Shown here piece after piece: positions 43,588 through 53,339 of a stretch of 64,000 nucleotides of DNA. The translations under genes were made by a program, and so were the position numbers. The stretch spans positions 2,232,001-2,296,000 of the forward strand of contig NZ_CP058579.1 in assembly GCF_013402875.1 (NCBI RefSeq), in the 5' to 3' direction. Numbering within the stretch: the first letter of the stretch is position 1; every line of letters starts with the position of its first letter. The stretch comes from Halorarum salinum (lineage in GTDB: Archaea > Halobacteriota > Halobacteria > Halobacteriales > Haloferacaceae). Under the pieces are notes generated by a model. It was not told the origin of the DNA and searched no databases. It saw only the letters and a list, made by a program, of their open reading frames with translations.

Positions 43588-44949
43588 TCACGGCCGGGAG
43601 GTGCACGCCCGACGCTCGCGGACGCGCATCCGAACCGGCCCGGTCGGCCGCGTCGTGATGCTCGCCTGCAGGTCCAGGTCCGCGGGCTCGACCGGTTCGA
43701 GGCGGTACCTGCGGAGGATCGTCGCGAGCACGAGTTTCGCCTCGAGCATCGCGAACCGGTCGCCGACGCAGCGGCGGGGTCCCGCGGAGAACGGGAAGTA
43801 CGCCAGCGCGGGGAGGTCGGCTCGCATGTCGTCGGTCCACCGGTCGGGGTCGAACGCGAGCGGGTCGTCGTAGAGGTCGGGGTCGCGGTGGACGACCCAC
43901 TGGCTGATGGAGACCGGCGACCCGGCCGGCACCCGGTAGCCGCCGAGGGTCACGTCCTCCGTGGGTTCGCGCAGCACGCCGTGGACCGGCGGGAGCAGGC
44001 GCATCGACTCCGTGACGACTCGGTCCAGGTACTCCAGTTCCTCGACGTCCGTCAGCGTGGGGACGTCCCCGTCGAGCACGTCGTCGAGTTCCGCGAGGAG
44101 TCGGCGCTCGATCTCGGGGTTCCGCGCAAGCAGGTGGTACGTGAACGTGAGCGACAGCGCGGTCGTCTCGTGGCCGGCCAGCAACAGCGTCTTCACCTCG
44201 TCGCGGACCTGTTCGTCGCTCATCCCCTCGCCCGCCCCGTTCTCCGCGCGCAGGAGCGCGGAGACCACGTCGTCGCCGGGGTCGCGTCGCTTCTCCTCGA
44301 TTATCCCGTCGACGATGCGGTCGAGGGTCGCGACCGCCTCGTGGACCGACTGCCGCGCGGGAGTCGGGACCCACAGGGGGAGCAGGTCGGTCAGCGACCC
44401 GACGGAGGCGTCCATCACGTCGTCGAGCGCGGCGCCGACGGCCGGGGTCCGGTCTCGGATGTCCACGCCCATCAGCGCGGTGGCGACGACGTCGAGCGTG
44501 AGCCCCATCGACTCCCCGTGGACGTCCCTGACGTCGCCGTCCCGCCAGCCCGACGTCGCGTCCACGGTCCGCTCGGTCATCATGTCGGCGTACGCCGCGA
44601 TGCGGTCGGGGCCGAACGCCGGCTGGACGAGGTGGCGCTGCCGCCGCCAGAACTCGCCCTCGCTGTTGAGCAGGCCGTTTCCGAGCACCGGACCGAGCTG
44701 CCGCTGGAACAGGTCCCCCTTGACGTACTTCCCGTTGTCGTGGACGAGCACCCGCTCGATCAGGTCGGGGTCGGTGAGGAGGAACACGTCCGTCCCGAGC
44801 ACTGAGTAGCGGGCGATCCCGCCGTGCCGTCGGGCGACGCGCTCCCGGAAGCCGAACGAGTCGCGGCGGACGTCGAGGAACGACCCGACCACGGGGAGCC
44901 CGTCCGGTCCCGGGACGTCGCCGGGCGGGCGCACGCGTTCGCCGCTCAT
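43588..44949 (-). CDS. Cytochrome P450
   Basis: 453 residues from ATG 44949 (MSGERVRPPGDVPGPDGLP); the frame continues upstream to 45033 but with no family support. Oxygen-binding I helix is LLLAGHETTALSL, K-helix ESMR is in RVVTESMRLLPPV, and the heme loop is FPFSAGPRRCVGDRFA with the thiolate Cys. The pattern is that of a CYP102/CYP4-like class seen in haloarchaea. It has no membrane anchor, so it is soluble, and needs an external ferredoxin. The substrate is unknown. It sits between the surface protein and the alcohol dehydrogenase. Confidence 0.92.
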   Translation of the reverse strand: MSGERVRPPGDVPGPDGLPVVGSFLDVRRDSFGFRERVARRHGGIARYSVLGTDVFLLTDPDLIERVLVHDNGKYVKGDLFQRQLGPVLGNGLLNSEGEFWRRQRHLVQPAFGPDRIAAYADMMTERTVDATSGWRDGDVRDVHGESMGLTLDVVATALMGVDIRDRTPAVGAALDDVMDASVGSLTDLLPLWVPTPARQSVHEAVATLDRIVDGIIEEKRRDPGDDVVSALLRAENGAGEGMSDEQVRDEVKTLLLAGHETTALSLTFTYHLLARNPEIERRLLAELDDVLDGDVPTLTDVEELEYLDRVVTESMRLLPPVHGVLREPTEDVTLGGYRVPAGSPVSISQWVVHRDPDLYDDPLAFDPDRWTDDMRADLPALAYFPFSAGPRRCVGDRFAMLEAKLVLATILRRYRLEPVEPADLDLQASITTRPTGPVRMRVRERRACTSRP

Positions 44950-45048
44950 ACCCGTCGCTGGCGCTCGGCGGACATAGGGGTTGGTCAACCGGACGTCCGT
45001 TCCGCGCGGTTGTCGTCCCGTTCCGGGGTCCACCGGGGACGAACCGGA

Positions 45049-46248
45049 CTACCAGGCCGCCTCGAGGATCCGTCGGGCGTCTTCGACCCCGAGTTCGTAG
45101 CCGGCCGGCGCGTTGCCGAGCAGCGGATCGGCCGCCGTCGCCTCCGCGGCCTCCTCCACCCCGTCGCACGTGGCGCCCTCGACGTCCCGGAGTCGACCCG
45201 GCAGGCCGAGCGCGTCCCCGAGTCGATCCGGCAGGCCGAGCGCGTCCCGGAGGTCGGCCACCCGGTCGACCACCTCGTCGCCGTCGTCGGCCCCGAACGC
45301 CTCGACGAGCGCGTCGGTGTCGGCCGACGAGTCGAACAGGTCGGCGAGCGCGTGCGGGGCGACGACCGCGTGGGCGACGCCCTGTTGCATCGCGAAGGCG
45401 TCCCTGAGCCCGTGGCCGAACGCGTGGAGCACGTTGAGCGTCATCGAACCCGGCCGGGAGACGCCGTACTGGGCTAGGACGACCCCCGCGACGGCCGCGT
45501 CCATCGCGTCCGCCGACTCCGTCATCCGCGGGAGCCCTTCGAGGAGGTATCGAACCGCCCGCGTCGCCGTCGCGTCGGTGATCGCGGACCGGTGACGCGC
45601 GTACAGCGACTCGACCGCCTTGTCGAACCCGTTCATGGCCGACCCTGCGAGCACGGCGTCCGGGGTCGTCTCGAACAGCGCCGGGTCGTAGCAGAACGCG
45701 GCCGGCATCAGCGCGTCGCCGCCGACGCCGGTGCTCACTTCCTCGCCGTCCACCTCGACGGTGATGCCGGCGACGACCGACATGTCGGCGCCGGCGAGCG
45801 TCGTCGGGACCGGAACGAGCGGCGTGGGGGCGGCGCCGTCGGCGGGCATGGAGATCCCGCCGGACTCGCGCACCTCGGCCCGGACGTCCTCGATGCCCCG
45901 GCCGTCGGCGCGGAGCGCGCTCGCCACCTTCGCCACGTCGAGGCTCGACCCGCCCCCGACCGGCACGAGCGCGTCGGCGTCGAGTCCGTCGGCCAGTCCG
46001 GCCACCTCGACGGCCGTCTCGGCGCGCTTGTCCGGCGTCGTCCCGTCGAAGACGTCCGCGAGCCGGTCGCCCAGCCCCGCCTCGACGCGGTCCATCAGGT
46101 CGCGGTTCGCCCCGACGTTCCGGCCGCAGACGACGAGCGCCCGGTCGAGTTCCTCGTCCGCGAGCGCCTCGCCCAGGTCGGCGACGCGGCCGCGGCCGTA
46201 GCGGATCGTGCCGGGCCTGAACTCGAAGACGAACGGGTCGACGTTCAT
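45049..46248 (-). CDS. Iron-containing alcohol dehydrogenase
   Basis: 399 residues. Nucleotide-binding VPVGGGSSLDVAK, VPVPTTLAGADMSVVAGITV, and the metal ligands ALFETTPDAVLAG..D, LNVLHAFGHGLRD and GVAHAVVAPHALADLF match the family. It oxidises or reduces an alcohol/aldehyde with NAD(P). A 30-base tandem duplication (45190-45249) inserts GLPDRLGDAL near residue 345. Substrate unknown. A promoter element CGTTTTCGTGG lies about 25 bases upstream of ATG 46248. It is 100 bases from the P450 gene on the same strand. Confidence 0.9.
   Translation of the reverse strand: MNVDPFVFEFRPGTIRYGRGRVADLGEALADEELDRALVVCGRNVGANRDLMDRVEAGLGDRLADVFDGTTPDKRAETAVEVAGLADGLDADALVPVGGGSSLDVAKVASALRADGRGIEDVRAEVRESGGISMPADGAAPTPLVPVPTTLAGADMSVVAGITVEVDGEEVSTGVGGDALMPAAFCYDPALFETTPDAVLAGSAMNGFDKAVESLYARHRSAITDATATRAVRYLLEGLPRMTESADAMDAAVAGVVLAQYGVSRPGSMTLNVLHAFGHGLRDAFAMQQGVAHAVVAPHALADLFDSSADTDALVEAFGADDGDEVVDRVADLRDALGLPDRLGDALGLPGRLRDVEGATCDGVEEAAEATAADPLLGNAPAGYELGVEDARRILEAAW
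45190..45249 (-). repeat. 30-base tandem duplication inside the alcohol dehydrogenase gene
   Basis: Two 30-base copies (45190-45219 and 45220-45249) differ at only two positions (ACC/ATC and a final C/G). It duplicates ten residues, GLPxRLxDAL, in frame in the C-terminal helical domain. A recent slippage event is likely. Confidence 0.8.
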
Positions 46249-46319
46249 ACGCGCACGACGGACGCCGCCACGAAAACGGTGCTGGCCCCGGAACGGTCGC
46301 GGTCCCCGATCGTCCCTCG

Positions 46320-47636
46320 TCACTCCGCGCGGGCGGTCCCACCGGGTTCCGAATCGACGGCCGCCCCGAGCGCGGCGAGCGTCCCGAAGAAGCCGGGGAA
46401 CGACACCTCCACGTGTTCGGCGCCCCGGACGGTCGTCTCCCCCTCCGCGACGAGGCCGGCGACGGCGAGCGCCATCACGAGGCGGTGGTCGCCCCGGCCG
46501 TCGACGGTCGCCCCGCGGAGGTCCGAGTCGTCGCCGTGGACGGTGAGCGAGTCGGGTTCCTCGGTGACCGAGGCGCCCATCCGGCCCAGTTCCTCGGCCA
46601 TCGCGCTCACGCGGTCGGTCTCCTTGTAGCGGACGTGCTCGGCGTTCACGATCCGGGTGTCGCCGTCGGCGACGGCGCCGAGGGTCGCGATCGTCGGCAG
46701 GAGGTCCGGCGTGTCGCCGACGTCCACCTCGACGCCCGAGAGGGCCGAGCGGCGGACGGCGATCTCTCCCGCCCCGCGGTCCCAGTCGACGTCGGCGCCC
46801 ATCCGGTCGAGGACGTCGACGATCGCCGAGTCGCCCTGCGCGCTCGGCCGGGCGCCCTCCACGACGACGGGTTCGCCGCCCGCGGCGGCGACCGCGCCCG
46901 CCGCGAGCAGGTACGAGATCGAGGAGAAGTCGCCCGGGACCGCGTACTCGTCCGCGCGGTACGACTGCCCGCCGGGGACGGCGAAGCCGGCGTCGGTCCG
47001 CTCCGTCTCGACGCCGAACGCGTCGAGCACTTCGCGGGTTATCTCGACGTACGGCGCCGACTTCAGCGCCGTGCTCAGGTCGACCCGGACGCCCCCATCG
47101 GTCACCGCGCCGGCCATCAGCAGCGCGGTCACGAACTGCGAGGAGACGTCCCCCGGGATGGAGACGGCCCCGCCTTCCATGCCGTCGCCGACGACGAGCG
47201 GCGCCCGCCCGTTCCGCCGGGTCGACTCCGCGCGGCCGCCGAGCGCCTCCACCGCCTCGAGGAGCGGTCCCTGCGGCCGCGACCGGAGCGAGTCGTCGCC
47301 CGTGAGGACGACGAGGTCGGCGGCGAGGCCCGCGGCGGCGGTGACGAGTCGCATCGTCGTCCCCGAGTTCTCGCAGTTCACCACGTCGTCGGGCGTCCTG
47401 GGGCGTCCGTCGAACCCGTCGACGCGGGCGGCGTTCGCGGCGTCGTCCCACTCGACGGCGCCCCCGAACGCCGTCACGGCCCGGCCGGTCGCGCGCGGGT
47501 CCGCGCTGTCGAGCGGGTCGCGGACGACCGTGCCGTCGCCGTAGCCCGCGGCGAGCAGCGCACGGTGCGTGTAGCTCTTCGAGGGCGGCGCGCGCGCCCG
47601 GCCGGCGACCCGCGAGGGCGAGATGCGTGCGTCCAT
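46320..47636 (-). CDS. aroA: 3-phosphoshikimate 1-carboxyvinyltransferase (EPSP synthase)
   Basis: 438 residues. Substrate lysine motif [19 protein letters not shown], phosphate motif [30 protein letters not shown] and the RYKETDR plus [15 protein letters not shown]-terminal blocks define the two inside-out barrels. It joins PEP to shikimate 3-phosphate in the cytoplasm. It lies 72 bases upstream of the alcohol dehydrogenase gene and may be transcribed with it. Confidence 0.95.
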   Translation of the reverse strand: MDARISPSRVAGRARAPPSKSYTHRALLAAGYGDGTVVRDPLDSADPRATGRAVTAFGGAVEWDDAANAARVDGFDGRPRTPDDVVNCENSGTTMRLVTAAAGLAADLVVLTGDDSLRSRPQGPLLEAVEALGGRAESTRRNGRAPLVVGDGMEGGAVSIPGDVSSQFVTALLMAGAVTDGGVRVDLSTALKSAPYVEITREVLDAFGVETERTDAGFAVPGGQSYRADEYAVPGDFSSISYLLAAGAVAAAGGEPVVVEGARPSAQGDSAIVDVLDRMGADVDWDRGAGEIAVRRSALSGVEVDVGDTPDLLPTIATLGAVADGDTRIVNAEHVRYKETDRVSAMAEELGRMGASVTEEPDSLTVHGDDSDLRGATVDGRGDHRLVMALAVAGLVAEGETTVRGAEHVEVSFPGFFGTLAALGAAVDSEPGGTARAE

Positions 47637-47745
47637 GTCCCGGGGGAACGCGGCCGCCCGGAAGTGTGTACCGGTGGCGGCGACGGTTCGGGACGGCGTC
47701 GAGTTCGGCAGGAAGGGGGGTCGAGCGGGCCGTTCGACGGTGGGG

Positions 47746-48153
47746 TCAGTCCGAGGGCTGTTCGACGCGCCCGCCGCTCTCGGCGGCCACGTCGTCGACG
47801 GCGGGTTCCCGAACCGTCACGGTCCCGCGGTCACGGACCGTCACCTCGTGTCCGAGGTAGTCGAAGCTGACGGCGGTCTCGCCCGTCCGCCAGTCCGGGT
47901 TCCCGGCGAGTAGCCCGTCGAGCGATTCGATGTCGAGGCGGTCGCCGAGCGGGTCGAGCCGCTCGGGTTCGCGGTCGAGGACGACCGCCATCGTCCCGAT
48001 GACGGCGATGGACGCCGGAACGTCCGCCGCGTCGTACCGTGCCTCGTACGCGTTCGTCTCGCTCCGGAACTCGAAGCTATGGAACGGGCAGAGCGTCTCG
48101 GCCCGTTCGATCCGTCCCCCCGCCTGCGGTCGGTCGTCTCGACGCTCGTGCAT
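47746..48153 (-). CDS. HalOD1 output-domain protein
   Basis: 135 residues from ATG 48153 (an ATG five codons earlier is in frame). The body is the HalOD1 domain: [21 protein letters not shown], then [16 protein letters not shown] and [20 protein letters not shown]. In other haloarchaeal proteins this domain follows receiver domains as a signalling output; here it is alone. A Bat-type regulator lies downstream on the same strand, 107 bases from this start to that gene's region. Role unknown. Confidence 0.75.
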   Translation of the reverse strand: MHERRDDRPQAGGRIERAETLCPFHSFEFRSETNAYEARYDAADVPASIAVIGTMAVVLDREPERLDPLGDRLDIESLDGLLAGNPDWRTGETAVSFDYLGHEVTVRDRGTVTVREPAVDDVAAESGGRVEQPSD

Positions 48154-48259
48154 CAGTGCCACGACCAACGGCGACGCGACACATCACTCTGGCCGCTGAC
48201 TATGTAGACCGCTTTTTACCCGTTCGTCGGCCCCTGGCCGACGCCCGCGGGAGGGCCGG

Positions 48260-48901
48260 TCAGGTCGCGACGGCTCGCTCGATCAGCTCCCGGTGCCCGC
48301 GGCGGAGCCGCGCCGCGAACGACTGGCGGCTGATCCCGAGTTCGTCCGCGAGCCCTTCGAGCGTCGTCCGCCGGGGGGTGTCGAAGTACCCCCGTTCGTA
48401 GGCCAGCAGGAGCGCCTCCCGCTGCGGGCCGGTCAGCCCGTCGTTCGACCCCCGGTCCGTGGCGGAGAGCTCTTGGAGCGTGGCGAGTTCGACCGGGAGG
48501 TCGTGGTCCAGACAGTAGGCCTGGAACCGGGCGACGGTCTCGCGGTCGTCCCCGCGGACCGTGAACGTCCACCGGTCGCTCGTCCCGGTGGCCGAGACGA
48601 GCGTCACCCCCGTCTCGGCGATGCCGTGTAACATCCCGACCTCGTCCGGGTCCCACCGACAACACAGGAGGACGTCCTCGCCGACGCCGTCGACGACGTC
48701 GACGTCCACGGTGCCCGGGTGGTCGCGGAAGGCGGCGACGACGTCCTCGAAGACCGCGCCCCGAACCCAGCAGTACGGGACGAGAGCGCCCCCCGTCGGG
48801 ACGACGCGCTCGAGTTCGACGGTCACGTCGGGCGACGACTCGAACACGGTTCCGAGCGGGAACTCGCCGGCATCCACTGTGAACGTCGCGACGGTCGCCA
48901 T
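48260..48901 (-). CDS. Bacterio-opsin activator (Bat)-type HTH-10 regulator
   Basis: 213 residues. The N-terminal Bat-associated domain includes LERVVPTGGALVPYCWVRG and TGVTLVSATGTSDRWTFTVR. The C-terminal HTH-10 domain is GLTGPQREALLLAYERGYFD with TTLEGLADELGISRQSFAAR, the usual haloarchaeal DNA-binding tail. No PAS or GAF sensor domain precedes it, so it is a minimal member. The target is unknown. It lies just before the plus-strand M24 peptidase gene and next to the HalOD1 gene. Confidence 0.87.
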   Translation of the reverse strand: MATVATFTVDAGEFPLGTVFESSPDVTVELERVVPTGGALVPYCWVRGAVFEDVVAAFRDHPGTVDVDVVDGVGEDVLLCCRWDPDEVGMLHGIAETGVTLVSATGTSDRWTFTVRGDDRETVARFQAYCLDHDLPVELATLQELSATDRGSNDGLTGPQREALLLAYERGYFDTPRRTTLEGLADELGISRQSFAARLRRGHRELIERAVAT

Positions 48902-49037
48902 CGACCGAACGTTTCGCCTCGAGCATCCTCAAACCCCTCGTTCGGCTCGTCGCCGAGGGATCGTCCCTCTCGCCCCGCCTCCCCGCCGGGAGTTCCGCGT
49001 GGGCAACTGCTTTGACCCGTCACCGACACGACGCGGT

Positions 49038-50216
49038 ATGGACCCGGACCTCTCGACGCTCGACTCCCTCCTCGCGGAGACGGGGACCGACGCGTACTGC
49101 ATCGACGCCGCGGGCGACGACTCGAACCAGCTCTACCTCTCCGGGTTCGACGCGCCCGACCCCTTCTTCACCGCCTACACCGGCGAGTCGCTCGCGCTGC
49201 TCGTCTCGGGGCTCGAGTACGGCCGGGCGCGCAAGGAGTCGCGGGCGGACGCGGTCGCCCGCCTCGCCGAGTACGACCACCACGAGCGCGTCGAGGAGTA
49301 CGGCGAGGCCGAGGGGGCCGCCCGGACCTGCGCGGCGTTCCTGGCGGACCTCGACGTCGCGTCCGCGCTCGTGCCGGAGCGCTTCCCGGTCGGCCTCGCG
49401 GACGGCCTCCGCGGCCGCGACGTCGACGTGTCGGTCGATCACGGCGACGCCGTCGGGACCGCGCGGGCCGTCAAGACCGACGAGGAGGTCGAGAGCGTCA
49501 AGCGGGCCCAGCGGGCGAACGAGGCCGCAATGCGGGCGGCCGAGGACCTGATCCGCGCGGCCGACGTCGACGCCGACGGGACGCTCGTCCACGGGGACGA
49601 ACCCCTGACGAGCGAGCGCGTCCAGGAGGAGATCGAGGTGACGCTGCTCCGACACGGCTGCGCGCTCGACGAGACCATCGTCGCGTGCGGCGCCGACGCC
49701 GCCGACCCGCACGACCGAGGGAGCGGGCCGCTCAGGGCGAACGAGACCGTCATCGTCGACGTCTTCCCGCGGGAGAAGGTCTCGAAGTACCACGCGGACA
49801 TGACCCGGACGTTCGTGAAGGGCGAGGCGAGCGAGGAGGTCCGGCGGCGGTTCGACGTAACCCGCCGCGCGCTGGAGGCGGCGTTCGACGCACTCGAACC
49901 GGGCGCCACCGGCGCGGACGTCCACGCGGCGGTCTGTGACCTGTACGAGGAGGAGGGGTACGAGACGCTCCGCTCGGATCCCACGACCGAGACGGGGTTC
50001 ATCCACTCGACGGGCCACGGCGTCGGCCTCGACGTGCACGAGGCGCCGGGCCTGAACCCCCGGGGGGGCGAACTGAAACCCGGCCACGTCGTCACCATCG
50101 AACCCGGGCTCTACGACCCCGCGGTGGGCGGCGTCCGCATCGAGGACATCGCCGTCGTCACCGAGGACGGCTACGAGAACTTCACCGACTACCCGGTCGA
50201 ACTGGAACTGGAGTAG
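49038..50216 (+). CDS. Xaa-Pro peptidase family (M24) protein
   Basis: 392 residues from ATG 49038 (earlier frame overlaps the Bat gene). N-terminal creatinase-like domain, then the pita-bread domain with metal ligands: VIVDVFPREKVSKYHADMTRTF (two Asp), HSTGHGVGLDVHEAP (His), VVTIEPGLYD and RIEDIAVVTE (two Glu). All five ligands are visible, so it should be an active aminopeptidase or proline dipeptidase. It is cytoplasmic and monocistronic. Confidence 0.92.
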   Translation: MDPDLSTLDSLLAETGTDAYCIDAAGDDSNQLYLSGFDAPDPFFTAYTGESLALLVSGLEYGRARKESRADAVARLAEYDHHERVEEYGEAEGAARTCAAFLADLDVASALVPERFPVGLADGLRGRDVDVSVDHGDAVGTARAVKTDEEVESVKRAQRANEAAMRAAEDLIRAADVDADGTLVHGDEPLTSERVQEEIEVTLLRHGCALDETIVACGADAADPHDRGSGPLRANETVIVDVFPREKVSKYHADMTRTFVKGEASEEVRRRFDVTRRALEAAFDALEPGATGADVHAAVCDLYEEEGYETLRSDPTTETGFIHSTGHGVGLDVHEAPGLNPRGGELKPGHVVTIEPGLYDPAVGGVRIEDIAVVTEDGYENFTDYPVELELE

Positions 50217-50306
50217 GGGGCTATCGGCGGCCGAACCGGGCGCGACGCGCTCCGGCCCGCGCGACCGACCGACACCCTTTCGGCGGCGGTCCGGCAACTC
50301 CGGGAC

Positions 50307-51233
50307 ATGAAGCTGTTCGTCGTCGGCGCCGGCGAGATGGGGCGCTGGCTGGCCCGGACGCTCGCCCCGGCGCTCGACGGCGTCGCGTTCGCCGACGTGG
50401 ACCCAGCGGCCGCGGAGGCGGCGACCGCGGCCGTCGCGGCTCCCGGCGACGACGATACGACTCCCGACGGTCCCGCCGCTGACGACTCCGATGACCCCGT
50501 CGCGGCCGGTGGGAGCCCAGACGCCCGGACGGTCCCGCTCGACACCGACGAGACGTTCGACTGCGTCGCGCTCGCGGTCCCCATCCCGGCGGTCCCGGAC
50601 GCCGTCGAGGCCCACGCCGCGAACGCGGCGACGGGCGCGCTCGTCGACGTCTCGGGCGCGATGACCGACCCGCTCGCCGCGATGGCCGAGCACGCCGAGG
50701 CGGAGTACGCGAGCTTCCACCCCCTCTTTGCGCCGCCCCGCGCGCCCGGCCGGGTCGCGTACGTCCCCGGCGAGGTCGGCGCCGTGGTCGAGGCGGTTCG
50801 GGACGCCCTGCGGGGGGCCGGAAACGACGTGTTCGAGACGACCGCGGGCGAGCACGACGGGGCGATGGCGACGGTCCAGACCGGCGCACACACGGCGGTC
50901 CTCGCGTACGCGCTCGCGGCCGCTGACGTCCGCGAGGAGTTCCACACACCCGTCTCGGAGCCGCTCGCCGAACTGGCCCGCACCGTCACCGAGGGAGACC
51001 CGGGCGTCTATGCCGACATCCGCGAGGCGTTCGGCGGCGCGGAGGCCGTCGCCGAGGCGGCGCGGGAACTCGCCGAGGCGGACCGCGGGGAGTTCGCGGA
51101 CCAGTTCGAGCGGGCACGCGAGCGCGCCGGCGCCGAGCGGCGCGGCGGTCGTGGCGGGAACGAACCACCCGACGGAAGGAGGGGGGCGGACCCGACCGGC
51201 GAGTCGGGCGACGGTCCCCGGGGCGACCGATGA
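50307..51233 (+). CDS. tyrA: Prephenate dehydrogenase
   Basis: 308 residues. NAD-binding LFVVGAGEMGRWLARTL, VALAVPIPAVPDAV, and the substrate-binding SFHPLFAPP and THTAVLAY-like region match TyrA. The usual ADVD after the P-loop is followed by an Ala-rich insertion, and the C-terminus has a polar tail of about 40 residues. It converts prephenate to 4-hydroxyphenylpyruvate for tyrosine. The stop overlaps the ATG of the next gene (ATGA at 51230-51233), so the two are translationally coupled. Confidence 0.87.
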   Translation: MKLFVVGAGEMGRWLARTLAPALDGVAFADVDPAAAEAATAAVAAPGDDDTTPDGPAADDSDDPVAAGGSPDARTVPLDTDETFDCVALAVPIPAVPDAVEAHAANAATGALVDVSGAMTDPLAAMAEHAEAEYASFHPLFAPPRAPGRVAYVPGEVGAVVEAVRDALRGAGNDVFETTAGEHDGAMATVQTGAHTAVLAYALAAADVREEFHTPVSEPLAELARTVTEGDPGVYADIREAFGGAEAVAEAARELAEADRGEFADQFERARERAGAERRGGRGGNEPPDGRRGADPTGESGDGPRGDR

Positions 51234-52654
51234 GCGTCGACCGCGAGGCGCTCCGCGACACGGCGAAGTACCTCCGGAACGCCCGGCCGGTCGACCCCGA
51301 GGAGATCTACGAGTACCTCCCCGACCGACCCCACCCGGCGGTCGTCCGGCGGGCGCTCCGCGAGGAGGCGTTCGACCTCGCCCTGTTCGAGCGCGAGGAC
51401 GGCGCGTTCGTCCCCGCGGCCGGGGGTCCGGTCGACCCCCCGGGGTGGGAGCCGACGTCGTTCCCCGACCGGTACGCGAACGCCCTCGAGGACCTCCTGT
51501 TCGAGCGGTACGGTCCGGACTGGTCGGAGGGCGAAAGCGGCGACCGGCTCCGTAAGACGATCAGCCGGCTGAAGGAGGACTACTACCGCGGCTACGACGT
51601 CACCTACGACGACGACGCCGCGCTCGGCTACGCGATCTATCACCTGCCGGACTTCTACGCGGCCGTCGGCTACGTCCTCGACGCGCTCGCCGAGCGGGAA
51701 CTGCTCCCCCGGACCATCCGCGTGCTCGACGTGGGCGCCGGAACCGGCGGTCCGGCGCTCGGCCTCCACGACTACCTGCCGGACGACGCGCTGGTCGACT
51801 ACCACGCGGTCGAACCGAGCGCGAACGCGGACGTGCTCGAGCGCCTGCTCGACGGGACCCGACGGAACTTCCGGTCCGCCGTCCACCGGACGACCGCCGA
51901 GGCGTTCGACCCGGAGTCGGTCGGCGAGGTCGACCTGCTCCTGTTCGGGAACGTCCTCTCGGAACTCGCTGACCCCGAGGCGGTCGTCCGCGACTACCTC
52001 GACGCGCTGGCCGAGGACGGCTCCTGCGTACTGCTCGCGCCCGCGGACCTCGACACCTCGACTGGGATGCGCGCGGTCGAACGGGCGGTGGCGACGCCCG
52101 ATTCGGACGTGACCGTCTACGCGCCGGACCTCCGGCTCTGGCCCGGCGAGGCGCCCTCGGACCGCGGCTGGTCGTTCGACGAGCGTCCGGACCTCACCGT
52201 CCCGCCGTTCCAGCGGCGGCTCGACGACGCGGCCCCGCGCGGGCCCGAGGACGAACCCGGCGAGTTCGTCAACGTCGACGTGAAGTTCTCCTACGCCGTC
52301 CTGCGGACCGACGGCGAGCGGCGCGTCCCGATCGTCGCCAGCCGCGAGCGACACGCCCGGATGGCCGACTCCGAGGCGCACGTCACCGACCGGGTGAACC
52401 TGCTCGCGGTGAAGCTCTCCCGGGACCTCGCCGGCCCCGACGCGAACCCGCTGTTCAAGCTCGGCGACGGCTCCGAGCGGCTCGAACACTACGCTGTGTT
52501 GACCGGCGAGTCGGCGCTGAACCGCGACCTCCGGGCCGCGCCGTACGGCGCCGTCCTCTCGTTCGAGAACGTCCTCGTGCTGTGGAACGACGACGAGGGC
52601 GCGTACAACCTCGTCTGCGAGAAGGAGACCGTCGTCGAGACGCTGGCGCCGTAG
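51230..52654 (+). CDS. Rsm22-like SAM-dependent methyltransferase, translation-associated
   Basis: 474 residues. SAM motif I RVLDVGAGTGGPALGLHDY, post-motif AVEPSAN, motif LLLFGNVLSELADPEAVV and the C-terminal FSYAVLRTDGERRVPIV fit the Rsm22 family, a mitoribosomal/archaeal methyltransferase-like group. An N-terminal helical part has YLPDRPHPAVVRRALREEAF. Four Cys zinc ligands common in this family are not seen, so activity is not assured. It is coupled to tyrA; the pairing probably reflects packing. Confidence 0.8.
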   Translation: MSVDREALRDTAKYLRNARPVDPEEIYEYLPDRPHPAVVRRALREEAFDLALFEREDGAFVPAAGGPVDPPGWEPTSFPDRYANALEDLLFERYGPDWSEGESGDRLRKTISRLKEDYYRGYDVTYDDDAALGYAIYHLPDFYAAVGYVLDALAERELLPRTIRVLDVGAGTGGPALGLHDYLPDDALVDYHAVEPSANADVLERLLDGTRRNFRSAVHRTTAEAFDPESVGEVDLLLFGNVLSELADPEAVVRDYLDALAEDGSCVLLAPADLDTSTGMRAVERAVATPDSDVTVYAPDLRLWPGEAPSDRGWSFDERPDLTVPPFQRRLDDAAPRGPEDEPGEFVNVDVKFSYAVLRTDGERRVPIVASRERHARMADSEAHVTDRVNLLAVKLSRDLAGPDANPLFKLGDGSERLEHYAVLTGESALNRDLRAAPYGAVLSFENVLVLWNDDEGAYNLVCEKETVVETLAP

Positions 52655-52736
52655 GTCGGGTGACGACCCGTTGGCGTCGCGGTGGCGACGTCGAGCGCGT
52701 CCCAACCGCTACCTCGACGGGGGTCCTACCCTCCGT

Positions 52737-53266
52737 ATGGCCAGATTTCACACCGTCGGCCACTCCTCCCGGTCGCCGGAGGAGTTCCTCGCGGCGTTGC
52801 GGGCGTACGGGATCGACCTCGTCGTCGACGTCCGGCGGTTCCCGGTTCCGAGCGTAACCCGCAGTTCGACGCCGACGCCCTCGCCGGGGCGCTCGCGGAA
52901 CACGGGATCGAGTACGTCCACGCGGAGGCGCTCGGCGGTCGCCGTTCGGGCGGCCGGACCGACTCCCCCAACGACGGCTGGCGGAACCGCTCCTTCCGGG
53001 CCTACGCGGACTACGCCCTCACCGACGAGTTCCGGAGCGCCCTCGATCGACTGTCGGAGTACGTCCGCGACCACACGCCGGCGATCACGTGCGCGGAGGC
53101 GGTCTACTGGCGCCGTCACCGGTGCATCGTCGCCGACTGGCTCGTCGCGCGGGGCCACGACGTCGTGTACGTCCTCGGTCCGGACCGGGCCGACGAACAC
53201 GAACTCACGCGGTTCGCTGCGGTCCGCGACGGGTGCGTCGTCTATCCGGGGGACGGGGAGGAGTGA
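52737..53266 (+). pseudogene. DUF488-family protein gene with a single-base frameshift
   Basis: From ATG 52737 the sequence reads FHTVGHSSRSPEEFLAALRA, then VVDVRRFP, the classic DUF488 start. From about 52847 the same family continues one frame over: NPQFDADALAGALAEHGI, FRAYADYALTDEFRSALD and CAEAVYWRRHRCIVADWLVARGH with DUF488's conserved CAE...RC.R pattern. TTCCCGGTTCC would become TTCCCGGGTTCC if one G were restored, giving DVRRFPGSERNPQ and an intact 177-residue protein. Either a fresh inactivation or a sequencing error. The protein is a small DUF488 (YeaO/XF-type) member of unknown chemistry. Confidence 0.8.
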
Positions 53267-53339
53267 TCGCTCCGGCCCGCGTCCGCGGCCTTCGGCGTGA
53301 TCGGCCAGCGTCGGCGGCCCGGCGCCACCGGCCTGACCC

